A program made the position numbers and the translations under genes. From contig NZ_CAXUQC020000001.1 of the NCBI RefSeq assembly GCF_964253025.1, forward strand, positions 3,534,001 through 3,598,000: a stretch of 64,000 nucleotides of DNA, written 5' to 3'. The notes under the pieces are model-generated. The model was not told the origin of the DNA and did no database searches. It saw only the letters and a program-made list of their open reading frames with translations. This DNA is from Rhizobacter sp964253025 (lineage in GTDB: Bacteria; Pseudomonadota; Gammaproteobacteria; Burkholderiales; Burkholderiaceae_C). Below, piece after piece: positions 7,945 to 15,206 of the stretch (positions are counted from its first letter, which is position 1; every line of letters starts with the position of its first letter).

Positions 7945-8697
7945 ATGGCCCTGCTACACGACAAGAACGCAAACATGAACGCACACGACTACGCGTCCCC
8001 ACCTTTTCGGCTGAGCGCGGTCTACATCGCGTACGCCACCAGCGCGACGGGCAGCCAGCTGAAGGTCGGCGCGTCGATGGTTCAGTCCAAAGACGTGGCC
8101 GACGTGCTGCGCGGTGTGCAGCGGCGCGTGCGCGTCGCAGTTCCTTGCGTGGGACCGCGACGCAAGCCGACCCGTCCCGCGACCTTTGTCTGGGTCATCC
8201 TGGCTGTGACGCCCGTGGTCCGTCATGAGCTTGAGCAGTCACTGGTCGAGCGCTTCGGCGACCGCCGGTTCGACCCCTTGGGCACGCGGCGCGGCGAGTT
8301 CTGCGACCCGGGCCGCTTTGGTGAACTCATTGTGGCAGTGGACGAGTGGCGCGAGCGCTTCCCGGATGTGCTCAGCGAGTCGCTGTTCTCCGAGGATGGT
8401 GGCGTCAGCTACGTCGTACCGCGCACTCTGCTGCCCTACCGTGGCGCGACGGCGGGACTTTGGGTGGAACCTCCTGCAGGCGAGGCCGTGACGCTCAGCG
8501 TCGCGCGCCGGCATATCCCGGACTGGGCGCGCCATCGGCCGCTTGAGGGCCTGGTGGCCAACCGCGGGAGTCATGTGGCGACCTTGATGAGCGGCCACCA
8601 CCCCGGCCGGGTCAACCGGCTGTTGCGTGGGTTTCGCTCCAGCCCCGCGGTGGCGTCTGCACAGGCAGACGGCTACGAAGTGGTGCTCAAGGGGTAG
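7945..8697 (+). CDS. Hypothetical protein, possible degenerate GIY-YIG fold
   Basis: This 250-residue protein follows the large recombinase and has a strong ribosome-binding site (AAGGAGG) before ATG 7945. A second ATG at 7975 would remove ten residues. The first 130 residues have a pattern reminiscent of GIY-YIG/T5orf172-type domains: VYIAYATSATG, then LKVGAS, then VVRHELEQSLVERFG and RRGEFCDPGRFGELI, where the family would have a K-x-G, an E-x-x-L and a G-E-W-F. The match is by eye and weak. The C-terminal 100 residues match nothing I know. A hairpin terminator at 8715 ends the transcript. A partner of the recombinase is possible but unproven. Confidence 0.65.
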   Translation: MALLHDKNANMNAHDYASPPFRLSAVYIAYATSATGSQLKVGASMVQSKDVADVLRGVQRRVRVAVPCVGPRRKPTRPATFVWVILAVTPVVRHELEQSLVERFGDRRFDPLGTRRGEFCDPGRFGELIVAVDEWRERFPDVLSESLFSEDGGVSYVVPRTLLPYRGATAGLWVEPPAGEAVTLSVARRHIPDWARHRPLEGLVANRGSHVATLMSGHHPGRVNRLLRGFRSSPAVASAQADGYEVVLKG

Positions 8698-8714
8698 TCG
8701 CACGTCCCAAACAG

Positions 8715-8740
8715 AAGGGGCCCACTTCCGCGGGCCCCTT
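8715..8740. terminator. Bidirectional hairpin terminator
   Basis: A 9-bp stem AAGGGGCCC / GGGCCCCTT with an 8-base loop, placed between the convergent genes ending at 8697 (plus) and 8761 (minus). It can serve both; the plus-strand side is followed by TGTC and has only a short T-run. Confidence 0.7.
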
Positions 8741-8760
8741 TGTCATTGCAAGCAGGACAT

Positions 8761-8979
8761 TCAGTGGAACGTGACTCCTTCAAGCCGGGTGTCGTCTGCC
8801 ACACGACCCATCAGTTCGCGGGCATCGGCCAGTGCTTCCATCAGCAACGTCGCCATTTCTGCCGGCTCTTGCTGGTGGACGATTGGCAGCAGGTACTCCA
8901 GCAGGCCAGCCAGCTCGTCGACCGTCTCAGCGAGGTCCTCTGTCCAATCCGCGTGAATTGCGGCTTCGTCGATGTTCAT
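8761..8979 (-). CDS. Small acidic helical hypothetical protein
   Basis: This 72-residue protein starts MNIDEAAIHADW. ATG 8979 is preferred: GGAAG lies about ten bases upstream. In-frame alternatives are ATG 9000 and a start at 9027, neither with a better site. The protein is strongly acidic and almost wholly helical (DLAETVDELAGLLEYLLPIV, PAEMATLLMEALADARELMG), with no cysteine pair or metal motif. It sits between two terminators on the minus strand and has the CTACGTGTAG-like motif upstream. A small regulator or antitoxin-like partner cannot be excluded, but nothing shows it. Function unknown. Confidence 0.55.
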   Translation of the reverse strand: MNIDEAAIHADWTEDLAETVDELAGLLEYLLPIVHQQEPAEMATLLMEALADARELMGRVADDTRLEGVTFH

Positions 8980-9013
8980 GTCCACGTGTCTTCCTTCCAT
9001 GAAGTGGGTGAGA

Positions 9014-9023
9014 CCGCGTGTAG
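9014..9023. promoter_or_regulatory. CTACGTGTAG-like motif, copy 2 (8 of 10)
   Basis: CCGCGTGTAG, followed by ACA as in copy 3. It lies 34 bases upstream of ATG 8979. See copy 1 at 5749. Confidence 0.3.
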
Positions 9024-9052
9024 ACACAGATGTTTATGCCGATCGGAGGCGA

Positions 9053-9082
9053 GAAAAAGGGAGCCGTGCATGGCACGGCCCC
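9053..9082 (-). terminator. Rho-independent terminator of the 9102-9734 gene
   Basis: On the minus strand a GCCGTGC/GCACGGC stem with a three-base CAT loop, extended by G-C pairs, is followed by CCCTTTTTCTC. It lies 20-50 bases beyond the stop at 9102, a standard layout. Confidence 0.8.
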
Positions 9083-9101
9083 TGAATTTGCCTTCCTGCC
9101 C

Positions 9102-9734
9102 TCAGTGGCAGCTCTCTCCTCGCTGACGCTTGGCCTCCATCACCCGTGTGTCGCTCGGCGCCGCCGCCGGAGTGCACATCGAGACGCTCACCGACTTCAG
9201 CCGCTCGGGGTCGAGCCCCATGCCGATGAAGGTCTCGGCACGCGCGAACGACCTCGTGAGCGAAGCCATGGCATTCATGAAGCTCATGAAGGTGGCGGGC
9301 TGCGTGGCCTGTGCCTCTTCGAACGCCAGTTGACAGTCCATCGTGAGCGACGGCGTGATGAGTACCTCGTCGCTGCCGTGGCAGAGCTTGAAGCGCGTGC
9401 GACCTTCGATGAGCGCCACGCGTGCCGACTCCTGTGCCATCGGTTCGCCAAGGTCGAAGACGGCGGCGGCGAAGTGCTGGTCGATGTACGCCATCATGAC
9501 GCCAACCATTTCGGGGCCATTGCGCATCCAAGCGTGACGCGTGATGCTGCCGCCCTCACGCCGGCCGCCGCGCAGCATCGCAATTGGGGCTGCGACGCGG
9601 ACCACAGGTGCCTCGAGGAGCCTGAAGTCGCCCGCCGTGCTGCCGACTGTCATCGCCGGCATCGTCTCGAGGGAGGTCGTGTAGACCAGCAGCGGGCACT
9701 CGAAGTCGGTCTCGAGGGTGTCCAGAATGTTCAT
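9102..9734 (-). CDS. Hypothetical island protein, 210 residues
   Basis: No family is recognised. ATG 9734 has an AAGGA site eight bases upstream and the gene ends before a clear intrinsic terminator, so expression is likely. The sequence alternates short strands and helices, with an N-terminal MNILDTLETDFECPLLVYTT, a central VGVMMAYIDQHFAAAVFDLG and a helical end; there is no signal peptide or membrane segment. It is methionine-rich (over a dozen residues). It is downstream of the tRNA-proximal integrase on the same strand, 125 bases past its stop. An 11-bp direct repeat, GAGCCGTGCAT, flanks the gene at 9061-9071 and 9764-9774. Function unknown. Confidence 0.65.
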   Translation of the reverse strand: MNILDTLETDFECPLLVYTTSLETMPAMTVGSTAGDFRLLEAPVVRVAAPIAMLRGGRREGGSITRHAWMRNGPEMVGVMMAYIDQHFAAAVFDLGEPMAQESARVALIEGRTRFKLCHGSDEVLITPSLTMDCQLAFEEAQATQPATFMSFMNAMASLTRSFARAETFIGMGLDPERLKSVSVSMCTPAAAPSDTRVMEAKRQRGESCH

Positions 9735-9785
9735 AGAGTTCCTTGTGTGTTGATGTCCTTAGTGAGCCGTGCATCTGCAGACTCA

Positions 9786-9795
9786 CTACGTGTAG
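9786..9795. promoter_or_regulatory. CTACGTGTAG motif, copy 3
   Basis: Identical to copy 1 at 5749-5758 and located 51 bases upstream of ATG 9734. It lies between two blocks that are also found around 9061-9086 (GAGCCGTGCAT and GCCCCTGAA). Confidence 0.4.
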
Positions 9796-9859
9796 ACATC
9801 TCGAAGGCGCCCCTGAAATTCCCCCTCCTCCGCAAACGACTGCACCCGACGCTGCCGCT

Positions 9860-11263
9860 TCAACTCCCTCTCGTGGACTTCGGTGCGGTCGACTTCGCGA
9901 CGGTGGACTTCGGCACGATCGGAGAGACCGGGCGGCGCATCGCCTTGGCCACCCTGGCCTGTTGGAGCGTCTCGCCGACCAGCCTCAGCGGGCCGGCGGC
10001 ATTCAATCGCTGCAACTCGCGCAGTTGCTCCTCCGACACACCCAGCGCAGCTGCGAGGTCGCTGAAGCGCTCGGCCGTTCTGAGAGTTGCAGCGGCGTCG
10101 ACCCGCGCGCGAGCGTCCGGATGCAAGCCATCAGACTTGTTGTATGCCTCAAGGGCCTTCACCGAACGATGGCCTGTCTGCTTCCGCAGGTCTTCGATGG
10201 GCAGGCCGGCCTCGAAGGCTGCCGAGCAATGCTCCCGGCGGGCTGCGTGGGCATAGAAGTCGTCGTCCACGACGCCGGCCTCTCGAAGACGCTTGATGGC
10301 GGAGGTGTACTGAAACCGCACCGGAGAACCCCCCTTCGTCGCAAGGGACGTGAACAGGAAGGGCGAGTCGGGATGCTGCAACTCCGCCTGGATGAGTTGG
10401 AGGTCGATTAAGACCTCGGCCTCGCGGATCACGTGTACGACGCGTGTGTCGCCGTTTTTGGTGTCGCGGAACCTCAGCGCTCGCGCTGCGAGGTCAATGT
10501 CGTGTCGCAGCAACCCGCTGAGCTCTCCGGGCCTGCAACCGAGTTCGCGCTGAATGGCAACGAACCGCGCATCTTCGTGGCGCTGCTTGTGTGCCTCTGT
10601 GGCGTTCTTGGCAAGAAGAAAGATGTTCAGCTCTTCATCACGTTCCATCCGCCGCTCGCGCAGTCCCGGCTTGGGCTTCTTCAGACCGCGCACGGGGTTG
10701 TAGACCATGATGCGGTTCTCCACGGCCCACAGCATGACCGAGGAGACGGCCGCGAGCACCAGCCGCTGCCCGTCGTTGGACAGCGTGCCGTCCTTCTTCC
10801 CGTCACGGCGATGCCCCGGCACGAGCTTGGGCTTGCTTGCTGCAAGCGTCTTGCCGGCCTTGGCCTTGGACGCCTTCTTTGGCACTGCCTCGGGCTTGCG
10901 CACCATGACCTTCACCTTCTCGGCACCGAGGTCGTCTCTGAACCGCGCAATGACCTGCCCGTCGACCAGCTGGGCGAGCGAGTACGCACCGAGTTCCTTG
11001 AGCGCGCGCTCGATGCGTGACTCCTCGGTGGCGCGGGTGGTGGCCTTCTTGGCCCGAAACAGCATCGAGCCCCGGTAGGCCGTCCACGCCTCGAGGAAGG
11101 TCATCTCCAAGGTATACAGCGGCGCATTCTTCTCGATGCGCCCGCGCTCAACCTTCTCGAAGTCAGTGGCGGCCTTCTTCGTCTCGAAGAGCTGGTCGAT
11201 GCGCGGGTGACCCTTGATGCGGATCTGGACGCGGAATTTGCCGTTGGGCAGCTTGATGGGCAT
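9860..11263 (-). CDS. Tyrosine recombinase, tRNA-proximal island integrase
   Basis: This 467-residue integrase has a complete catalytic set: R244 (ELGCRPGELSGL), H339 and R342 (YAHAARREH), H365 (TGHRSVKALEAY) and Y374. ATG 11263 was chosen because GAGG lies eight bases upstream; a start 18 codons earlier has no such site. The N-terminus (MPIKLPNGKFRVQIRIKGH) is an arm-binding-like domain, and residues about 130-175 carry a lysine/alanine-rich insert (KKASKAKAGKTLAASKPK). After Y374 the protein continues for 93 residues and ends in three PKST/AKST repeats. It starts about 120 bases from the 3' end of a tRNA and reads away from it, the standard place for an island integrase. Confidence 0.92.
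   Translation of the reverse strand: MPIKLPNGKFRVQIRIKGHPRIDQLFETKKAATDFEKVERGRIEKNAPLYTLEMTFLEAWTAYRGSMLFRAKKATTRATEESRIERALKELGAYSLAQLVDGQVIARFRDDLGAEKVKVMVRKPEAVPKKASKAKAGKTLAASKPKLVPGHRRDGKKDGTLSNDGQRLVLAAVSSVMLWAVENRIMVYNPVRGLKKPKPGLRERRMERDEELNIFLLAKNATEAHKQRHEDARFVAIQRELGCRPGELSGLLRHDIDLAARALRFRDTKNGDTRVVHVIREAEVLIDLQLIQAELQHPDSPFLFTSLATKGGSPVRFQYTSAIKRLREAGVVDDDFYAHAARREHCSAAFEAGLPIEDLRKQTGHRSVKALEAYNKSDGLHPDARARVDAAATLRTAERFSDLAAALGVSEEQLRELQRLNAAGPLRLVGETLQQARVAKAMRRPVSPIVPKSTVAKSTAPKSTRGS
9873..9917. repeat. Three 15-bp tandem repeats in the integrase 3' end
   Basis: Units 9873-9887, 9888-9902 and 9903-9917 share the core G(T)(G/C)GACTTCG. Read on the minus strand they encode PKSTV / AKSTA / PKST, a short basic tail. 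Copy number could vary between strains. Confidence 0.75.
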
Positions 11264-11340
11264 GGTCGTTCCTCTTCGTGCGTGTGTCGTGTGCACGAGG
11301 ACTGCACAGATTTGCACATGGAACGACTTCCTGATGCCAC

Positions 11341-11366
11341 AAAAAGCGGCAACAAATGCCGCTTTT
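11341..11366 (-). terminator. Intrinsic terminator downstream of the tRNA
   Basis: A 10-bp stem AAAAGCGGCA / TGCCGCTTTT with a five-base loop, followed on the minus strand by a further T. It stands 15 bases beyond the tRNA CCA end and before the integrase gene, so it separates their transcription. Confidence 0.8.
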
Positions 11367-11380
11367 CATAGGAGAAGTGT

Positions 11381-11457
11381 TGGTAGGCCGTGTTGGACTT
11401 GAACCAACGACCAAAGGATTATGAGTCCTCCGCTCTAACCAACTGAGCTAACGGCCC
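11381..11457 (-). tRNA. tRNA with anticodon CAU (elongator Met, or Ile2 after lysidine modification)
   Basis: A full 77-base cloverleaf is seen on the minus strand: acceptor stem GGGCCGT paired with ACGGCCT (one G-U at position 1-72), discriminator A, encoded CCA, D-loop AGCTCAGTTGGTTAGAGC, anticodon loop CTCATAA and T-loop GGTTCAAGTCC. The anticodon is CAU, so it is either elongator tRNA-Met or tRNA-Ile2; sequence by eye does not settle this. A TACAAT box at 11468-11473 may be the -10 element. Its 3' half is the probable attachment site of the neighbouring integrase. Confidence 0.92.
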
Positions 11458-11507
11458 GACGGGCGCCATTGTAGGCAGGGACGTGGGCCAGCCCCGCGGC
11501 GAGCGAC

Positions 11508-12530
11508 TTACTTGTTGCTCAACGCGTTGGTCACGAGGCGCGAGGTGATGTCGACGATCTGGATCATGCGGTCGTAGGCCATGCGGGTGGGGCCGATGAC
11601 GCCGAGGGTGCCAACGATCTGGCCGTTGACCTCGTAGGGGGCGGAGACGACGGAGAGTTCCTCGAAGGGAACGACGCGGCTTTCGCCGCCGATGTAGATG
11701 CGCACGCCTTCGGCGCGGCTGGAGACCTCGAGCAGGCGCATGAGCTGGGTCTTCTGCTCGAAGAGGTCGAAGAGCTTGCGCAGGGAGCCGAGGTCGCTGG
11801 AGAAGTCCTGCACCGTGAGGAGGTTGCGCTCGCCGGAGATGACGACCTGCTCCTGGCTGTCGGCCATGGCGTCGCTGCCGGCCTGCACGGCGGCCTGCAT
11901 GAGGGCGGCGATCTCGCCGCGCAGCGCGTCGACCTCGGTCTTCAGGCGCTCGCGCACCTGCTCGATGGACAGGCCGGCGTACTGGGCGGTGAGGAAGTTG
12001 CTCGCCTCCTGCAGCTGGCTCTGGGTGTAGTCCTGGGCGGTGACGATGACGCGGTTCTGCACGTCGCCGTCGGGCGCCACCAGGATGACGAGCACCCGCC
12101 GCTCCGACAGGCGCAGGAACTCGATGTGGTGGAACACGCTCACCTTGCGCGGGGCGGTGACCACCCCGACGAAGCTCGACAGGCTGGACAGCAGTTGCGC
12201 CGCGTTGGCGATCACGCGCTGCGGTTGGTCGGGGTGGAGCTGCGGCTGCTCGATGGCGGCGGCGGCCGAGCCGAGGTCCAGCGGCTGGGCCGTGAGCATG
12301 GTGTCGACGAAGAGCCGGTACCCCCGGGCGGTGGGAATGCGGCCGGCGCTGGTGTGGGGGCTGGCGATCAGGCCGAGGTCTTCCAGGTCGGCCATCACGT
12401 TGCGGATGGTGGCCGGCGACAGGTCGAGCCCGGAGGCGCGCGACAGCGTGCGGGAGCCGACGGGTTGCCCGTCGGCGATGTAGCGCTCCACCAGGGTTTT
12501 CAACAGGGTTTTCGCGCGCTCGTCCAGCAT
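11508..12530 (-). CDS. hrcA: Heat-inducible transcription repressor HrcA
   Basis: This 340-residue repressor controls chaperone operons by binding CIRCE elements and is activated for folding by GroEL. It opens with a winged-helix DNA-binding domain (LLKTLVERYIADGQPVGSRT, then LDLSPATIRNVMADLEDLGL) and the conserved SPHTSAGRIPTARGYR segment. The C-terminal GAF-like domain ends PTRMAYDRMIQIVDITSRLV. I use ATG 12530, giving MLDERAKTLL; a start at 12611 would add a tail absent from the family and would overlap the divergent nadK. It is divergent from nadK with 79 bases between. No CIRCE repeat is seen in that gap, so it may not be autoregulated here. Confidence 0.95.
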   Translation of the reverse strand: MLDERAKTLLKTLVERYIADGQPVGSRTLSRASGLDLSPATIRNVMADLEDLGLIASPHTSAGRIPTARGYRLFVDTMLTAQPLDLGSAAAAIEQPQLHPDQPQRVIANAAQLLSSLSSFVGVVTAPRKVSVFHHIEFLRLSERRVLVILVAPDGDVQNRVIVTAQDYTQSQLQEASNFLTAQYAGLSIEQVRERLKTEVDALRGEIAALMQAAVQAGSDAMADSQEQVVISGERNLLTVQDFSSDLGSLRKLFDLFEQKTQLMRLLEVSSRAEGVRIYIGGESRVVPFEELSVVSAPYEVNGQIVGTLGVIGPTRMAYDRMIQIVDITSRLVTNALSNK

Positions 12531-12609
12531 GCCGGGATTGTAGGACGGCCCGGGCGAAGCCGGTTTTCGTGGGGTGGTCCTGTCATGGGGCTGTGGTGTA
12601 ATTCTGTGC

Positions 12610-13482
12610 ATGTCTGCACGCTTCCGTCACGCCGCACTCGTGGGCAAATACCAGGCCCGCGGCATCCAGGGGCTGCTGGAAGAGGTCGCCCAGTTCCTGA
12701 CGCGCCAGGGCCTGGAAGTCTCGCTGGAGCACGACACCGCGCTCAACACCGGGATGACGGACTACAACGCCCTCACCCACGCCCAGATGGGCCAGCAATG
12801 CGACCTGGCCATCGTGGTCGGCGGCGACGGCACCATGCTGGGCAGCGCCCGCCAACTCGCGCAGTTCGGCCTGCCGCTCGTGGGCATCAACCAGGGGCGC
12901 CTCGGCTTCATCACCGACGTGCCCATCGGTCACTATGCCGAAGCGCTGGCGCCCATGATCGCCGGCGACTACGAAGAGGAGCGCCGCACCATGCTCGAGG
13001 GCGGGGTCTGGCGCGACGGCCGCATGATCTTCGACGGCTTCGGCGTGAACGACGTGGTGGTGAGCCGCGGCCCCACCTCGTCGATGATCGAGCTCAAGGT
13101 GGACATCGCCGGCGAGTTCGTCGGCAACTTTCGGGCAGACGGCCTGATCGTGGCCTCGCCGACCGGCTCCACCGCCTATGCCCTGTCGGCGGGCGGCCCG
13201 ATCCTGCACCCCGGCATCGCCGCCTGGGTCATGGCACCCATCGCTCCGCACGACCTGTCGAACCGGCCGATCGTGCTGCCCGACGTGGGCCAGATCAGCA
13301 TCGAACTCGTGCACGGACGCGACGCCAGCGTGAACTTCGACATGCAGGGCATGGCCAGCCTCCTGCCGCGAGACCGCATCATGGTGAGCCGGTCGTCGCA
13401 TCAGGTGCGCTTCCTTCATCCGCTGGGCTGGAGCTACTACGCCACCCTGCGCCGCAAGCTTCACTGGAACACAGGGGTCTAG
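12610..13482 (+). CDS. nadK: NAD kinase
   Basis: This 290-residue cytoplasmic enzyme phosphorylates NAD to NADP. It contains the GGDGT motif (AIVVGGDGTMLGSAR), NQGRLGFITD, the NDVVVSRG segment and a glycine-rich SPTGSTAYALSAGGPI region, all characteristic. The start ATG 12610 gives MSARFRHAALVGKY; a 12-residue longer frame begins inside the hrcA leader and is not supported. recN begins five bases after the stop, so nadK and recN are probably co-transcribed, as in many proteobacteria. Confidence 0.96.
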   Translation: MSARFRHAALVGKYQARGIQGLLEEVAQFLTRQGLEVSLEHDTALNTGMTDYNALTHAQMGQQCDLAIVVGGDGTMLGSARQLAQFGLPLVGINQGRLGFITDVPIGHYAEALAPMIAGDYEEERRTMLEGGVWRDGRMIFDGFGVNDVVVSRGPTSSMIELKVDIAGEFVGNFRADGLIVASPTGSTAYALSAGGPILHPGIAAWVMAPIAPHDLSNRPIVLPDVGQISIELVHGRDASVNFDMQGMASLLPRDRIMVSRSSHQVRFLHPLGWSYYATLRRKLHWNTGV

Positions 13483-13487
13483 ACCGC

Positions 13488-15206
13488 ATGCTCCGCCGCC
13501 TGGCCATCCGGGACTTCGTCATCGTCACCAGCCTCGAGCTCGAACTCTCGGGCGGGTTCTCCGTCCTCACCGGCGAAACAGGGGCGGGCAAGTCCATCCT
13601 GATCGACGCGGTGCAGCTCGCGCTCGGCAGCCGGGGCGACGCGGGCGTGGTGCGCGAGGGCGCGCCGCGGGCCGAGATCACCGCCGAGTTCGACGCGCCC
13701 TCCAGCCTGCAGGCCTGGCTCGACGAGGCCGGTTTCGAACCCGGCGACACGTTGCTCCTGCGCCGTGTGATCGATGCCCAAGGCAAGAGCCGGGCATGGG
13801 TCAACGGCAGCCCGGCCACCGTGGCCCAGCTGCGCGAGGCGGCCGATCACCTGGTGGACATCCACGGCCAGCATGCCTGGCAGAGCCTGACCCGCCCGGC
13901 GTCGGTGCGGCGCCTGCTCGACGCCTACGCCGGCGTGGACACCGCCCCCTTGAGCTCGGCCTGGGGCCGTTGGAAAGCCGCCACCGAAGCGCTCGAGAAA
14001 GCCCGCACCCAACAGGCCGACCTCGAACGCGAACGCGAGCGACTGGCCTGGCAGATCAACGAGGTGGACAAGCTCGGACCGGGCGCCGACGAGTGGAACG
14101 AACTCAACGCCGAGCATGAGCGCCTGTCGCATGCCCAGGCGCTGATGGACGCGGCCCGCCTGGCGCTCGACGCCATCAGCGAGGCTGACACCAGTGCCGA
14201 TGGCCTGGCCGGTCGTGCCGTCGATGCGCTGGAGGCGGTGTCGAACTATGACACCCGGCTGGCCGAGGTCGTCGGCGTGCTCCAGAGTGCCCAGACGCAG
14301 CTGCAGGATGCGGCCCACACCCTCGGCAGTTACCTGCACCATGCCGAACTGGAGCCGGAGCGGTTGCAGGAACTCGATGAGCGGCTGGCCGCGTGGATGA
14401 GTCTTGCCAAGCGGCACCGGCGCACGCCGACCGACCTGCCGGCCACCTTGCAGCAGTGGAAAGACGAGTTGCGCGCGCTGGACGCGGCAGCAGACCTGGC
14501 CGGCCTGGAGGCCGCGCTCAAGGACGCCAAGTCGGCACTCGACGCCGAGGCGCGTCGGGTCTCCGCCGCCAGGCGCGCGGCAGCGCCCAAGCTCAGCCAG
14601 GCCGTGTCGGCGGCCATGCAGCAGCTCGGCATGGCGGGCGGCGTGTTCGAGGTGGCACTGGTCAAGCAGGAGCTGCCGCAGTCGTTCGGCCTCGAGTCGG
14701 CCGAATTCCTGGTGGCGGGCCACGCCGGCAGCACGCCCCGCCCGATGGCCAAGGTGGCCTCGGGCGGCGAGCTTTCGCGCATCGCCCTCGCCATTGCCGT
14801 GACGACCAGCCAGCTGGCTGCGACCGGCGAGGCCGCCGGCACCCTCATCTTCGACGAGGTGGATGCCGGCGTGGGCGGCGCGGTGGCCGACACCGTCGGC
14901 CGCCTGATGAAGCAACTCGGCCGCGACCGCCAGGTGATGGCGGTGACGCACCTGCCGCAGGTCGCCGCCTGCGCGGACCACCACTTCGTCGTGGCCAAGG
15001 CGGCCCATGAGGGGCGCACGCGCAGCGACATCACGCCGGTGCTGGGCGAAACCCGCGTCGCCGAAATTGCCCGTATGCTGGGTGGTGAACGGCTGTCCAG
15101 CACCAGCCTCGCACACGCCCAGGAGCTGCTGTCCGTGGCGAGCGAGGCCGCCGACGCCGCCCCTGTTTCCCCACCGTCCAACCCCCGCGCACGAAAACGA
15201 CCATGA
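13488..15206 (+). CDS. recN: DNA repair protein RecN
   Basis: This 572-residue SMC-like ATPase acts in double-strand break repair. Walker A is GETGAGKS near residue 33, the signature is ASGGELSRIALA near 430 and Walker B is LIFDEVDAGVGG near 460. The middle is coiled coil (residues about 150-380), rich in Glu, Ala and Leu. ATG 13488 starts MLRRLAIRDFVIV, the conserved N-terminus; the frame is open much further upstream but that part is antisense to hrcA or overlaps nadK. The stop overlaps the next start (ATGA), which implies coupled translation with rapZ. The alanine/proline-rich last 30 residues are poorly conserved. Confidence 0.96.
   Translation: MLRRLAIRDFVIVTSLELELSGGFSVLTGETGAGKSILIDAVQLALGSRGDAGVVREGAPRAEITAEFDAPSSLQAWLDEAGFEPGDTLLLRRVIDAQGKSRAWVNGSPATVAQLREAADHLVDIHGQHAWQSLTRPASVRRLLDAYAGVDTAPLSSAWGRWKAATEALEKARTQQADLERERERLAWQINEVDKLGPGADEWNELNAEHERLSHAQALMDAARLALDAISEADTSADGLAGRAVDALEAVSNYDTRLAEVVGVLQSAQTQLQDAAHTLGSYLHHAELEPERLQELDERLAAWMSLAKRHRRTPTDLPATLQQWKDELRALDAAADLAGLEAALKDAKSALDAEARRVSAARRAAAPKLSQAVSAAMQQLGMAGGVFEVALVKQELPQSFGLESAEFLVAGHAGSTPRPMAKVASGGELSRIALAIAVTTSQLAATGEAAGTLIFDEVDAGVGGAVADTVGRLMKQLGRDRQVMAVTHLPQVAACADHHFVVAKAAHEGRTRSDITPVLGETRVAEIARMLGGERLSSTSLAHAQELLSVASEAADAAPVSPPSNPRARKRP

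Noticed and set aside
12531..12609. CIRCE element before hrcA
   Set aside because: No TTAGCACTC/GAGTGCTAA inverted repeat is present.
12126..13487. Upstream extension of the recN frame
   Set aside because: It is antisense to hrcA and overlaps nadK. RecN proteins start at the conserved MLRRLAIRDF.
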